64,000 nucleotides of DNA from DATFKA01 sp035268885 (GCA_035268885.1 DATFKA010000003.1:1-64000); one strand, 5' to 3'. Shown: positions 8,795 to 18,416, counted from the first letter of the stretch. The notes: a model not told the origin generated them from the letters alone. Program-made: numbers and translations.

Positions 8795-9793
8795 ATGGAT
8801 ACCAATTTAGCGGACATAGCACAGGAAGTGGAAGACCTGACTCATAAACTTGGGCAGCTTAGAAAAGAAATGGCCAAAGTGATCATTGGGCAGGAGGATA
8901 CCGTCGAACAACTACTTATCACTTTTCTGGCAGGAGGTCATGCGCTACTTGAAGGCGTTCCCGGGCTGGCAAAAACCTTGATGATCAGAACTTTGGCTGA
9001 ATGTATCGATCTAAAATTCAAAAGGATTCAGTTCACGCCCGATTTAATGCCATCCGATATTATTGGCACCGAAATTCTGGAAGAAGATCAAAGCACTGGG
9101 AAGAAATTTTTCAAATTTAATCAGGGGCCTATTTTTGCCAATATTATCCTGGCAGATGAGATCAACAGAACACCTCCCAAAACGCAGGCTGCACTTCTAG
9201 AGGCCATGCAAGAGTTTGAGGTCACCTATTCCGGCCAAACTTACCGCCTTGACCGGCCCTTTTTTATTTTGGCTACTCAAAATCCAATTGAACAGTCTGG
9301 AACTTTTCCGCTTCCGGAAGCACAGCTGGATCGTTTTTTATTTTACATTAAAATTGGTTATCCGAATGAAGAGGAGGAAACCAATATCTTGAAAAACACA
9401 ACCGGTACTAAAAAGGAATCTTTACAACGGGTCATTAGTGGAGACAATATTTTGAGACTCCAGTATTTAGTTAGAGAAGTTCCAATCAGTGATGCGTTGA
9501 TCAGTTATGTCAGTAGAATTGTTCGGGCAACACGACCAGAAGCAACGACCAATAGCTATGTAAAGGAATGGGTAAATTGGGGGGCTGGCCCCAGAGCAGG
9601 ACAAGCCATGATCCTTACGGCCAAAGCTAGAGCACTCCTACAGGGCCGTTTGGCGGTAACGCTAGAGGACATCAAGCAGGTTGCGCTACCCGTATTGCGG
9701 CACAGAATCCTTGTCAATTTCAGAGCAGAGGCAGAAGGTCTTCAGGCAGATACCGTAACTCAAAAATTACTTGAATCGATCGACTTAGTATAA
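8795..9793 (+). CDS. MoxR family AAA+ ATPase
   Basis: A 332-aa AAA+ ATPase with Walker A GVPGLAKT at residues 54-61, Walker B ILADEIN, and the NRTPPKTQAALLEAMQE segment that follows it in MoxR proteins. MoxR ATPases act as chaperones, usually with von Willebrand A or DUF58 partners encoded alongside, as here. The cytoplasmic ATPase probably works on the membrane proteins encoded downstream. Spacing to the DUF58 gene is 13 bp. Confidence 0.94.
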   Translation: MDTNLADIAQEVEDLTHKLGQLRKEMAKVIIGQEDTVEQLLITFLAGGHALLEGVPGLAKTLMIRTLAECIDLKFKRIQFTPDLMPSDIIGTEILEEDQSTGKKFFKFNQGPIFANIILADEINRTPPKTQAALLEAMQEFEVTYSGQTYRLDRPFFILATQNPIEQSGTFPLPEAQLDRFLFYIKIGYPNEEEETNILKNTTGTKKESLQRVISGDNILRLQYLVREVPISDALISYVSRIVRATRPEATTNSYVKEWVNWGAGPRAGQAMILTAKARALLQGRLAVTLEDIKQVALPVLRHRILVNFRAEAEGLQADTVTQKLLESIDLV

Positions 9794-9806
9794 TAAACGC
9801 CAACGA

Positions 9807-10703
9807 GTGAAAACAGATTATCAACAGTTGTTAAAACCAGATATTGTAAAAAGTATATCTGGACTGGCACTAATTGCCAGGGTAATTGTTGATGGCTATT
9901 TGTCCGGCTTAAACCATAGCCGACGCGTAGGACCGGGAATGGAATTTAGCCAATTTAGAAGTTACGAGCCTGGTGACGATTTAAGGTTGCTTGATTGGAA
10001 AATGCTGGCGAGGTCAGGTAGATATTACATCAAACAATCCGAAATCGAAACCAACATTGCGGTTACCTTTATCCTGGATGCGAGCAAGTCTATGCTGCAC
10101 ACCGAAGGAGAACTTTCCAAAATGGATTACGTTAGAGTGCTCGTCGCATCTCTCGCTTATTTATGTCATCAGCAGGGAGATGCCGTAGGAATGTTCGCCT
10201 TAAATGACCATCATTTACACCTGCTCCAACCCAAAAACCAAAAACAACATTTTAATCGCCTTTTGCTGGAACTCCTTTCCATCACAAATGAGGGTACATG
10301 GCCCAAAAATACAAACGATTCAAGAAAATTACACGATCGGACTCATAAAGAGCTCATCTTCTTTATTACCGACCTGTACGAAGAACAAAATGAGCTGACC
10401 GAATTTATAAAACAATTGAAAACCCTGCGCAATGAAGTCGTTGTCTTACATGTAATGGGTAAAAATGAATTAGAATTTAATTACCATGGGAATCTAATTT
10501 TTGAAGACCTGGAAACCGGAGCCAAAGTAAAAGTCAAGGCTACCGATGCTAAAAAGGAATACATGAAATCCTTAGATAGGATGATAAAAAAAAACAGGGA
10601 TGCCTTGTTGGCCCAGGGTATCAGTTATCACTTAATGAATGTTGATGAGAACCTGGGGGAAACGATCGGGCTTTTTATAAAAAAACGTAATAAACTACTT
10701 TGA
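9807..10703 (+). CDS. DUF58 / vWA-like protein
   Basis: A 298-aa protein with the DUF58 signature GMEFSQFRSYEPGDDLRLLDW near residue 47 and a metal-site-like DASKSM motif (DxSxS of vWA domains) near residue 91. The start is GTG at 9807; no ATG fits the conserved N-terminus. There is no membrane segment. DUF58 proteins pair with MoxR ATPases and are thought to be assembly or chaperone adaptors. One base separates its stop from the next start, so coupling is tight. Confidence 0.92.
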   Translation: MKTDYQQLLKPDIVKSISGLALIARVIVDGYLSGLNHSRRVGPGMEFSQFRSYEPGDDLRLLDWKMLARSGRYYIKQSEIETNIAVTFILDASKSMLHTEGELSKMDYVRVLVASLAYLCHQQGDAVGMFALNDHHLHLLQPKNQKQHFNRLLLELLSITNEGTWPKNTNDSRKLHDRTHKELIFFITDLYEEQNELTEFIKQLKTLRNEVVVLHVMGKNELEFNYHGNLIFEDLETGAKVKVKATDAKKEYMKSLDRMIKKNRDALLAQGISYHLMNVDENLGETIGLFIKKRNKLL

Positions 10704-10704
10704 C

Positions 10705-11994
10705 ATGTTTTTTTTGAATCCGGCCTACCTCTGGGCACTATCTGCGCTCATCATTCCCGTAGCTATTCATTTGTGGAGTAAAAAAGAAGGTACCCTAATT
10801 AAAATTGGAAGTACCCAATTGCTTAAAAAAGCGGACACCCAACAAAGTCGTAGTATCAAGCTGAGTGAGTATGGCTTGTTGATCTTAAGGTTGTTGTTAA
10901 TCAGCGTTCTTGTGTTGATCTTAGCCAAACCACAAATGATAAGGGACCTTAACCGGGCTGCGCTCACTTATATTATAGAACCTTCCCTTCTTGAAAATAA
11001 AGCGTTTAGAACCATCCTCGACACGCTTGCGAAAGATGTCCCCATTAGGTTACTGAAAGATGGCTTTCCAGAAATGGGCTCAGTGAGCAGTCAGCAGTTG
11101 GATCCTGGTATTCCCAATTATTGGCAACTGGCCCAAGGAATGCAAGGGCTTCCGTCTGATAGCCTCATTGTTTTTACAAAGGCCTATCAAGTTGGATTTA
11201 AAGGCATTAGGCCCGTAATCACCAAGCCTGTGGAATGGATTCCCATCCCAGTAGACGAAACCGACCAATATGTTTTAGAGGCCCATCGATTTGATGAAAA
11301 AATAGAGTTACTATCGATGAACGCCAGCAGCCAGCAGGTATCATTTGACAAAGTGGTGCTACCTTCTGAAGATCCTAAAATTAAATGGAGCCCTGCTAAA
11401 GATAGTGTCTACTATTTGGAGCAATGGACCGGGGTGGATACGAAAAAAACGCAAGAGGTATTGTTGTTTTATGACGAGGAATTTTTATCTGAAATTAAAT
11501 ATTTTGAAGCAGGTTTTAAGGTGCTCGCACAGTACCTCAACCTTGAAATTAATCTCTTGCAGGCTAAAGAGTCGGATCAAATAGAAGGTAAAGTCTTCGA
11601 TATCGTAATTTGGCTGAGTAAAAAAACAGTGTTAAACACGGATGGGAAAGTCGTGGTATTTAAATCCAACCCATCTACCGCTACTTTAATTGAAAAGAAT
11701 CCAAGCCGACCAAACACTTATTACCTAACCAGGTCTTTGGACCATGAAAATATAGAAGTCGATCATTTACCCGAACAATTAGTTCAATTATTAGACCTCT
11801 ATCCAAACGTTGAAAAAAAGATAAATCAACATGATTTAAGGATTCTACCTAAAGAAGCGATTCTGCCCAACTACAAGGTAGGTAAAGAAATATCAACGAA
11901 TAGTTATAAGCTGGATTTGACTAAATGGCTATGGTTTTTATTTTTATTATTGCTAGCTTTCGAAAGAATCTTATCATATTACCGATCTCAATGA
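10705..11994 (+). CDS. BatA-like membrane protein
   Basis: A 429-aa protein whose N-terminus (LNPAYLWALSALIIPVAIHL) matches the BatA N-terminal domain, with a second hydrophobic segment at about residues 56-74 and a C-terminal one just before the end. The intervening region is probably periplasmic and lacks an obvious MIDAS motif, so it differs from true BatA with its vWA domain. It overlaps the next gene by ATGA at 11991-11994. The role is inferred from context: membrane partner of MoxR/DUF58. Confidence 0.82.
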   Translation: MFFLNPAYLWALSALIIPVAIHLWSKKEGTLIKIGSTQLLKKADTQQSRSIKLSEYGLLILRLLLISVLVLILAKPQMIRDLNRAALTYIIEPSLLENKAFRTILDTLAKDVPIRLLKDGFPEMGSVSSQQLDPGIPNYWQLAQGMQGLPSDSLIVFTKAYQVGFKGIRPVITKPVEWIPIPVDETDQYVLEAHRFDEKIELLSMNASSQQVSFDKVVLPSEDPKIKWSPAKDSVYYLEQWTGVDTKKTQEVLLFYDEEFLSEIKYFEAGFKVLAQYLNLEINLLQAKESDQIEGKVFDIVIWLSKKTVLNTDGKVVVFKSNPSTATLIEKNPSRPNTYYLTRSLDHENIEVDHLPEQLVQLLDLYPNVEKKINQHDLRILPKEAILPNYKVGKEISTNSYKLDLTKWLWFLFLLLLAFERILSYYRSQ

Positions 11995-14219
11995 AACAAG
12001 ATCACAAACATCAATTGGTGCAGTTTAAAAAGCGTTGGCAATTACTGTTGCTCACCGAATTGCTCTGCTATGCCATTGGTGCAGCTGTTTTAATTTACCT
12101 GATTAGTGCACACCTTGTCATATCGGTCATAACCTTCCTACTGGTCGGCACCCTTTGTACGCTCGTTATTAAGCCCTGGAAAGCTGACTTAGAAGCTACG
12201 AGCAGTTTTTTGGATGCTGAATTTGAAGCATTGGAATACAGCACTGGGCTTTTATTAGAACCCAGCCATGACTTATCCCAACTGGCGCAATTACAGCAAT
12301 TAAAGATTAAAAGCGCCCTGGGAAAGGTCTTAAAAGGAGCCCATCCTCCCAACCGTGCCAGGCAAGGGAGCTTGGTTGCATTGGCCATGATTGTTTTGGG
12401 CATTTTGCTAAACCAATTCCATGTAGCTGATTATTTTAAGCCAGCTCCGTCCATCAAAACAGAACAAAACTTACTGAGTTTCTCACCAGAAGACAGTACT
12501 GGAGTCGTGGTTAGGCCACCAAAAATCGTCAATCAATTCATTACGGTAAGCTATCCATCTTATATTGATATCCAAGCCTACACTAGTAAGGAGCTGAATA
12601 TCAGCGCTGTTGAAGGGTCCCGCATTCGCTGGAATCTGCAGTTTGATGGCGAGGTAGATAGTGTTTTTTTACAAAGCAGCCGTACTAGTTATCCTATGCA
12701 GCTACAAAATGGCACTTATACGGGTAGCAGCGTTTTACAATATTCTGGGTTTTATAATTTCAAGTTTAAAGACCTACAAGGAAATACCTACTCCACAGAC
12801 TTATTTAGCATAGACGTAACCAAAGATGAGGCACCTGAAGTTAAATTAATCGGTATTAATCCCTTTACTTCTTTTAATTTTGAGGAGGATAAAATTGTTC
12901 GGTTCAACACGCGGATCACTGACGATTATGGCGTTTCTGAAGCGTATATTATTGCCACGGTAAGTAAGGGTTCAGGAGAAGCCGTAAAATTTAGAGAAGA
13001 GCAATTATCCTTTGATGATCCGGTAGTCCAAGGTTCTAAAAACTTAAGGCTCACCAAGCAAATCGACCTGGACCAAATGAAAATGGATTTGGGAGATGAG
13101 CTGTATTTCTACGTTGAAGTTTCGGATTTAAAACTACCCAAGCCTAATTTTTCTCGCAGTGAAACTTATTTTGTAGTCCTGAAAGACACAGTGACCAATG
13201 AATTTATGGTAGAAGCCACTATGGGGGTTGACAGAATGCCGGCTTTCTTCAGAAGCCAGCGGCAACTCATCATCGATACTGAAAAACTAATTGAAAAGAG
13301 AGGAAAGATAGCCGCCAAAGATTTTAACTTTGAAAGTAACGAATTGGGATTTGACCAAAAGGCCTTACGACTAAAATATGGAGAATTCATGGGGGAAGAA
13401 TCTGAAATGGAAGGAACAGGTGGGGCACTTACAGATGAGGCATCTGAACACCACGACCATGACCATGACCATGATCACGAAGATCCTTTAGCAGGCTTTA
13501 AACATGACCATGATTCCGAGAATGAACACAATCTGGTACCCGATAAATCCAAACAGGAAGGTGCTAAGAACCCCTTAGATGAATTTATACACAATCATGA
13601 TGATCCTGAAGAAGCCACTTTGTTTACGGCGTCCTTACGGGTGAAATTGCGAGAAATGCTTAATGAAATGTGGGATGCGGAGTTGTATTTGCGACTTTAT
13701 GAACCCGAAAAATCTCTCCCCTATCAGTATAGGGCCCTACGCTTAATTCAAGAGATTAAAAATAGTGCCCGGATTTATGTGCACCGCATCGGTTTTGATC
13801 CTCCGCCTATTAAAGAAGAGAAAAGGTTATCAGGAGAGCTCGAGGCAGTGGTAAGCTATCGAAAAACGGAAAACTTAGCTCCGGAAGCCAACTTGCCCTT
13901 TGTTCGGGAATCAATTATAAGATTGGAACAGTTGAAAGGAAGAAATGAAGCTATCTCAAGTCAAGATAAATTGTTATTTGAAAAGGCAGGAAACGAATTG
14001 GCCACTTTAGCGATTGAGTCTCCGGGAAAATACCTCACGACTTTGCAACAATTAAAGTGGCTTTCGGAAGGTAAGAAGGTGGTGAGATCCACTTATTTGG
14101 AGTTGCAACAATCCTTAATGCTAGCTATCCCAAAACCAAAGGATATTCCTAAAACAAGCCGACAATTTAAGGATGAGATGACTCAGTTATTAATCAAGGA
14201 ACTGGAAATCAATGATTGA
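11991..14219 (+). CDS. DUF4175-like membrane protein with His/Asp-rich segment
   Basis: A 742-aa protein. The ATG at 11991 overlaps the preceding stop and is chosen over an upstream in-frame ATG that lies inside the previous gene. Two N-terminal hydrophobic segments lie near residues 16-55 and one near 125-140, followed by a long soluble, partly helical region. A histidine/aspartate-rich stretch begins near residue 487 (HHDHDHDHDHED), with further clusters near 505 and 535, and looks like a metal-binding loop. The overall plan resembles DUF4175-type proteins of Bacteroidota Bat clusters. Function is unknown. Confidence 0.75.
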   Translation: MKQDHKHQLVQFKKRWQLLLLTELLCYAIGAAVLIYLISAHLVISVITFLLVGTLCTLVIKPWKADLEATSSFLDAEFEALEYSTGLLLEPSHDLSQLAQLQQLKIKSALGKVLKGAHPPNRARQGSLVALAMIVLGILLNQFHVADYFKPAPSIKTEQNLLSFSPEDSTGVVVRPPKIVNQFITVSYPSYIDIQAYTSKELNISAVEGSRIRWNLQFDGEVDSVFLQSSRTSYPMQLQNGTYTGSSVLQYSGFYNFKFKDLQGNTYSTDLFSIDVTKDEAPEVKLIGINPFTSFNFEEDKIVRFNTRITDDYGVSEAYIIATVSKGSGEAVKFREEQLSFDDPVVQGSKNLRLTKQIDLDQMKMDLGDELYFYVEVSDLKLPKPNFSRSETYFVVLKDTVTNEFMVEATMGVDRMPAFFRSQRQLIIDTEKLIEKRGKIAAKDFNFESNELGFDQKALRLKYGEFMGEESEMEGTGGALTDEASEHHDHDHDHDHEDPLAGFKHDHDSENEHNLVPDKSKQEGAKNPLDEFIHNHDDPEEATLFTASLRVKLREMLNEMWDAELYLRLYEPEKSLPYQYRALRLIQEIKNSARIYVHRIGFDPPPIKEEKRLSGELEAVVSYRKTENLAPEANLPFVRESIIRLEQLKGRNEAISSQDKLLFEKAGNELATLAIESPGKYLTTLQQLKWLSEGKKVVRSTYLELQQSLMLAIPKPKDIPKTSRQFKDEMTQLLIKELEIND

Positions 14220-15960
14220 CCCCTTCCATTTTGTCCATATTAACGGGTTTTGGCCAATTGTAATTATTGCTATTCTTACCTGGCTTTTGTTTGGCTGGAA
14301 AGAGTCGCCTCACTACGGGCGTCCGAAGTTCATCATTCATTTAGGGGTGGCATTGATCGCCATCTCATCGCTTGCCCTGATAGCTTTGCAACCACAAATA
14401 CGGGTAAAAAAGGAAAAAAAAGTTGCCGTCTTACTAACGGAGGGCTACGATCAGGAAAAATTAGACAGTCTTAAAAAGACCCTGCAAAAATTTGAAGTTT
14501 ATCCCTATACCATGGGGGAAACCATTTTTGATCCGGATGAAATTCCTTCGGCTGCCTTGATACTCGGAAATGGTATCCGACCCTTTGATTTCTGGCAGTT
14601 AGAAAAGGTTCCAACCCGCTTTTTAGGTGGAAAAGAACTAAAAGGAGTAACCCAAATTAATTATGATGCTGATCAAATTGAGGGGAATCGCATTCAATTC
14701 AACGGAACTTATACCAGGCCTGTCAAAAACCATCAATTATTTTTAGAAGGGCCAGGTGGCAATCCTTTGGATTCCGTGCTATTGACCGATAGACCATCTC
14801 AGTTATTTGAGCTTTCCACTGACCTGAACGTCGTTGGGAATTTTAAGTTCTATCTAGTAGAAAGGGACAGTCTTGGCGCGGTCATCTCTCAAGACATACT
14901 GCCAGTGAGTATCGCTGAAAAAAGCCCTTTAAAAATATTGATGCTCAATGGTTTTCCAACCTTCGAAACCAAATATTTGAAAAATTATTTGGCCGAGGCT
15001 GGTCATCTCGTGGTGGTTAAAAATCAATTAACCACAGCGCGTTATAAGTACGAGTACTTTAACATGACTAGCAAGCCGATCATCGATATTACACAAGAGC
15101 AGTTAGCTTTTTTTGATTTGTTAATCATGGATACCAAATCTTTAAAAGGACTTTCTAACCGACAACTAAGCACTTTAAAATCGACAATAAGCGAGTTGGG
15201 CATGGGCTTACTTATCCAGGCAGATGCTGACTATTTTAGTGGGAGGCAATTAATATCTTCCTTTACATTTGATAGGGAACCGCGTGAAGAGGCGTTCCTG
15301 GCAGCATACCCACAACAGCAACTAAAGAAATATCCGTATCAGTTCAGAAATGGTTTTTCGATCCAGATTATTCACCGCACGGATGGAAAAATATGGTCGG
15401 CTTATGAACGCCTGGGTTCAGGAAGAGTTGGAAGTTCCGTATTTCAAAACACCTTTGAGTTGGTATTGGATGGACACACCAAAACGTATCATGCTTTTTG
15501 GTCTGAGATTATCGAAAAGTTAAGTAAACGAACAACACCCGCCGTTCAATGGGATGCCAATCATCGTTTCGCTTATAAAGACCAACCCTTTGAATTTGAA
15601 TTGCGGACAACCTTTACCCAACCAATCGTTGAATCAAGTGAAGGGTATGCCATTCCCTTACAAAGAGATGTCCATGTGAAAAGTTTATGGAAAGGTCAGG
15701 TTTACCCAAGGGCTACTGGGTGGAAGCAGCAATACCTCAACCAGGATAGTTCGGAAGTATTTCACTACTATGTCACCGATAGCGCTCAGTGGAAGTCAAT
15801 CACTAGATTCAATACGTTGAACAGCAATCAAATTTATTTTAATGAGACCTCTAAAGCGGTAAGCACTCCAGACACAACTTTAAAAAGGGTTAACCCCCTG
15901 TGGTTTTTCTTGGTTTTCATGGTCTGTGCTGGCTATTTATGGCTTGAGCCTAAGTTATAA
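14212..15960 (+). CDS. Membrane-anchored protein of the MoxR/Bat operon
   Basis: A 582-aa protein with two N-terminal hydrophobic segments (about residues 10-24 and 40-60) and one C-terminal segment (about 560-577), so the large middle part probably sits in the periplasm. The middle (KILMLNGFPTFETKYL) resembles amidotransferase-like domains found in Bat-cluster membrane proteins. It overlaps the preceding gene by 8 bp and ends the operon. I cannot assign a reaction. Confidence 0.72.
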   Translation: MIDPFHFVHINGFWPIVIIAILTWLLFGWKESPHYGRPKFIIHLGVALIAISSLALIALQPQIRVKKEKKVAVLLTEGYDQEKLDSLKKTLQKFEVYPYTMGETIFDPDEIPSAALILGNGIRPFDFWQLEKVPTRFLGGKELKGVTQINYDADQIEGNRIQFNGTYTRPVKNHQLFLEGPGGNPLDSVLLTDRPSQLFELSTDLNVVGNFKFYLVERDSLGAVISQDILPVSIAEKSPLKILMLNGFPTFETKYLKNYLAEAGHLVVVKNQLTTARYKYEYFNMTSKPIIDITQEQLAFFDLLIMDTKSLKGLSNRQLSTLKSTISELGMGLLIQADADYFSGRQLISSFTFDREPREEAFLAAYPQQQLKKYPYQFRNGFSIQIIHRTDGKIWSAYERLGSGRVGSSVFQNTFELVLDGHTKTYHAFWSEIIEKLSKRTTPAVQWDANHRFAYKDQPFEFELRTTFTQPIVESSEGYAIPLQRDVHVKSLWKGQVYPRATGWKQQYLNQDSSEVFHYYVTDSAQWKSITRFNTLNSNQIYFNETSKAVSTPDTTLKRVNPLWFFLVFMVCAGYLWLEPKL

Positions 15961-15979
15961 GAACTGCGCAATCTCATTA

Positions 15980-16182
15980 GCTAAAATACGCTCTAATGAG
16001 GGCATCGCTAGCTTAAATAGAAGCCGCTGCCCAAGCAGATAGGGGCAATCCACCGACCGCAGTTGCCCGAATCGGAAGTTCATCAACAATTTCAGGCGCG
16101 GCTTCTTCAGCAAATGGAAGCCATTGAACAAAAGCATTGTTTTATTTCTTTACTTTCGGAAAAAGAAAAACTATTGTCGTAG
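15980..16182 (+). pseudogene. 3' relic of a GSCFA gene
   Basis: In the frame ending at the TAG at 16180-16182, HRPQLPESEVHQQFQARLL lines up with HRPQYPDSTAHRRFQQQLL of the GSCFA protein at 3508-4485, then runs on to the same last 23 residues with two changes. Further upstream the similarity continues but the frame is broken by stops. The last 72 nt are 97% identical to the intact gene, while the preceding 35 nt are only moderately similar, so the identity boundary is sharp. There is no start codon or domain core, so it is a fragment. Confidence 0.82.
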
Positions 16183-16218
16183 TTTAGGTGCTAAACCATC
16201 AAAAAATATTAACACCCT

Positions 16219-17655
16219 ATGAAAAAAAGTTTACCGAAATTATTATTCGCCGCACTGCTATTACTGAATTCGGCGCTACTGTCCGGGCAAGAACTCATCG
16301 GATACGAACAGAAAGGCTCCTTTTCTTTTTTGGCTTATTTACTCTTAATTGGTAATCAGGCGGAATACGACGTCGAGGCCTACAAAATTAATTATACGAC
16401 CACGGATTTGACTGGGGCGGTCGATACGGCTTCGGGGCTGATTACTTTTCCCAAAACAATGGATATTAGCTCGCCTTTGACTCTGATCCAACACGGTACG
16501 GTGCCTAACCGCAATGCGGTGCCTTCTAATCTGCAGGGCGGATACGAATTGGGAGCGGCTTTGTCTTCGATTGGCTACGTAACGATCCAGCCCGATTATC
16601 TGGGGCTTGGCGATTCGGATGGCCTACATCCCTACGTACATGCGGAATCGGAAGCCAGTGCGGGGATTGATATGATTTTTGCCGCCAAGGCCTTTCTCGA
16701 CGAATTTCAAATTGCCTATAATGATCAATTATTCGTAACGGGCTATTCCCAGGGTGGACACGCCGCAATGGCTGCTCACCGCGAGCTGGAGGCAAACTAC
16801 GCCGGTGAACTACCAGTAACGGCAGCCGCTCCGCTGTCCGGGCCTTATAGTATTTCTACGGCAACCAAAGAGCGTTTGCTCAGTGATGAAGAATATTTTT
16901 TTCCGGGCTACGCTGCCTGGACCCTGCTTTCCTATAATGAGGCTTACGGTCTCTACGACAGTCTGACGCAGTATATGAAGCAGCCCTACGCTGAATACGC
17001 CCTGGCCTTTAAAAATGAGGAAATAGACCTGAACACATTGCATGCCGATATGATCGCGCAACTAAATCAGGAATTTGGTGCTTCGGTAGTGAAAAATATG
17101 TTTCAGGATTCTATTATTGCCGCCATCCAGGCCGATCCGGATCATCCTTTTAATCAGGCACTCCGCGATAATGACACCTACGACTGGGCTCCAGTGGCCC
17201 CCACTCGAATGTTTTACTGTATGAGCGACGATCAGGTATCTTTTACCAATAGTATTATTGCTGATTCGGTGATGAATGCCAACGGGGCGGTCGATGTGGA
17301 GTCCAGAGATGTCGCTCCCAGTCAGGATCATGGCGGTTGTATCCTACCGGCCGGATTAGCGACCATTAATTTCTTTAATCAGTATGCGCAGTTTACTGTT
17401 TCTAGTAACCGCCGACTGGTACAGCTGGAGGGGGTCTCTCTTTATCCTAATCCGGCACAGCGGCAGGTCCAACTGAGTGGCGTGCCACCGGATGCACAAT
17501 TACAAATGCTGGATATGCAGGGTCGTACGCTACGGCAACACCGGCTTAGAGCAGATACGGAATCGATTAATGTGGAATCGCTACGCCCGGGCGTTTATCT
17601 ATTCCGGCTCACGGCTCCCGACGGGGTCTGGAATCAGCAGGTAGTCGTACAATAA
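16219..17655 (+). CDS. Secreted alpha/beta hydrolase with T9SS sorting domain
   Basis: A 478-aa protein with an N-terminal signal peptide (residues 1 to about 24). The lipase-type nucleophile elbow GYSQGG has Ser177, and an earlier GLGDSDG loop matches secretory-lipase/peptidase-like hydrolases. A C-terminal T9SS type A sorting domain begins near LYPNPAQRQVQL, so export through type IX secretion and surface attachment are expected. Substrate is unknown. GC content returns to the chromosomal level here, unlike the operon upstream. The gene is flanked by decayed sequence on both sides. Confidence 0.87.
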   Translation: MKKSLPKLLFAALLLLNSALLSGQELIGYEQKGSFSFLAYLLLIGNQAEYDVEAYKINYTTTDLTGAVDTASGLITFPKTMDISSPLTLIQHGTVPNRNAVPSNLQGGYELGAALSSIGYVTIQPDYLGLGDSDGLHPYVHAESEASAGIDMIFAAKAFLDEFQIAYNDQLFVTGYSQGGHAAMAAHRELEANYAGELPVTAAAPLSGPYSISTATKERLLSDEEYFFPGYAAWTLLSYNEAYGLYDSLTQYMKQPYAEYALAFKNEEIDLNTLHADMIAQLNQEFGASVVKNMFQDSIIAAIQADPDHPFNQALRDNDTYDWAPVAPTRMFYCMSDDQVSFTNSIIADSVMNANGAVDVESRDVAPSQDHGGCILPAGLATINFFNQYAQFTVSSNRRLVQLEGVSLYPNPAQRQVQLSGVPPDAQLQMLDMQGRTLRQHRLRADTESINVESLRPGVYLFRLTAPDGVWNQQVVVQ

Positions 17656-17659
17656 GTGA

Positions 17660-18372
17660 TCAGTTGCAATTGGGGGCATTCTCTCCGGTCCAGGTGCGAA
17701 AATACCGGTCACCGTTCAGGAAGGTTTTGTCCCCATCACGAGTCAGTACATATTCGTAGACTTCTCCTGAATTAAAGTTCAGTTGCAGGACGGCCTGGCC
17801 GCTGTGGTTGCCGATCACTTTCCACTCGCCCGATCCTGCGCCACTGCGATTACTATAAGCCGTGGAGCCCACATCAATGCTCATATGATTGTTGGTGGAG
17901 TAATGAAAGTAGCCCTGTGGGCACTGGAGTATTTATCTTTCAGGGTCGCCGAAATGATGGTTACGCCACTGCCGTAGGGGTTAACCATGCCTACGATGTA
18001 GGCTTTTGCCGCCTGGTACTCGAGGGTGCCCGTAAATTCGGTGCCAATCCCGTTGGATCCGACGGATTCAAAGCGGGTACCGTTCATCTGCAGGTTGGTA
18101 CCGTTCTGTTCGACCATTCCTGCCCGTGCTTCTTGTTTGAGTACTTCGACGGATGCCGCCTCGTTGGTCGTCAGTAAGATGAATCCGGGTACTGTATTGC
18201 TCCCCATCAGGAAGCTGCCATTCGCCTCCTGTCCCACCCAGCCGTCGGGTATTTGAAAGGAGAGTCCCAGCGATTTGTATTCTACCAGACCGGTTTGTTG
18301 GGCAAAGGCAGAAGCGCAGCAGAAAAGAAATAAACCGGTGAAAAATGACTTTAGAATCGGTTTCATGAGCAT
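17660..18372 (-). pseudogene. Secreted protein gene broken by an out-of-frame junction
   Basis: The 5' part (18372-17881) encodes a signal peptide and a conserved-looking domain ending at YSSAH, then runs out of frame to a stop. The 3' part continues in another frame as CPQGYFHYSTNNH and then MSIDVGSTAYSNRSG to the end at 17660. The downstream peptide is typical of the C-terminal half of the same Bacteroidota family as I remember it, where further residues lie between the two parts. The likely event is an internal deletion with frameshift near 17915. The start lies 45 bp from MITE copy 2. Confidence 0.72.
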
Positions 18373-18416
18373 TGTTTTGGTGTTGTACTTTTATTCTTTG
18401 TGTATTTTGTAGTAAT

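Noticed and set aside
15955..16137. 60-codon minus-strand open frame after the last operon gene
   Set aside because: It is antisense to the GSCFA relic, whose plus-strand similarity explains the sequence.
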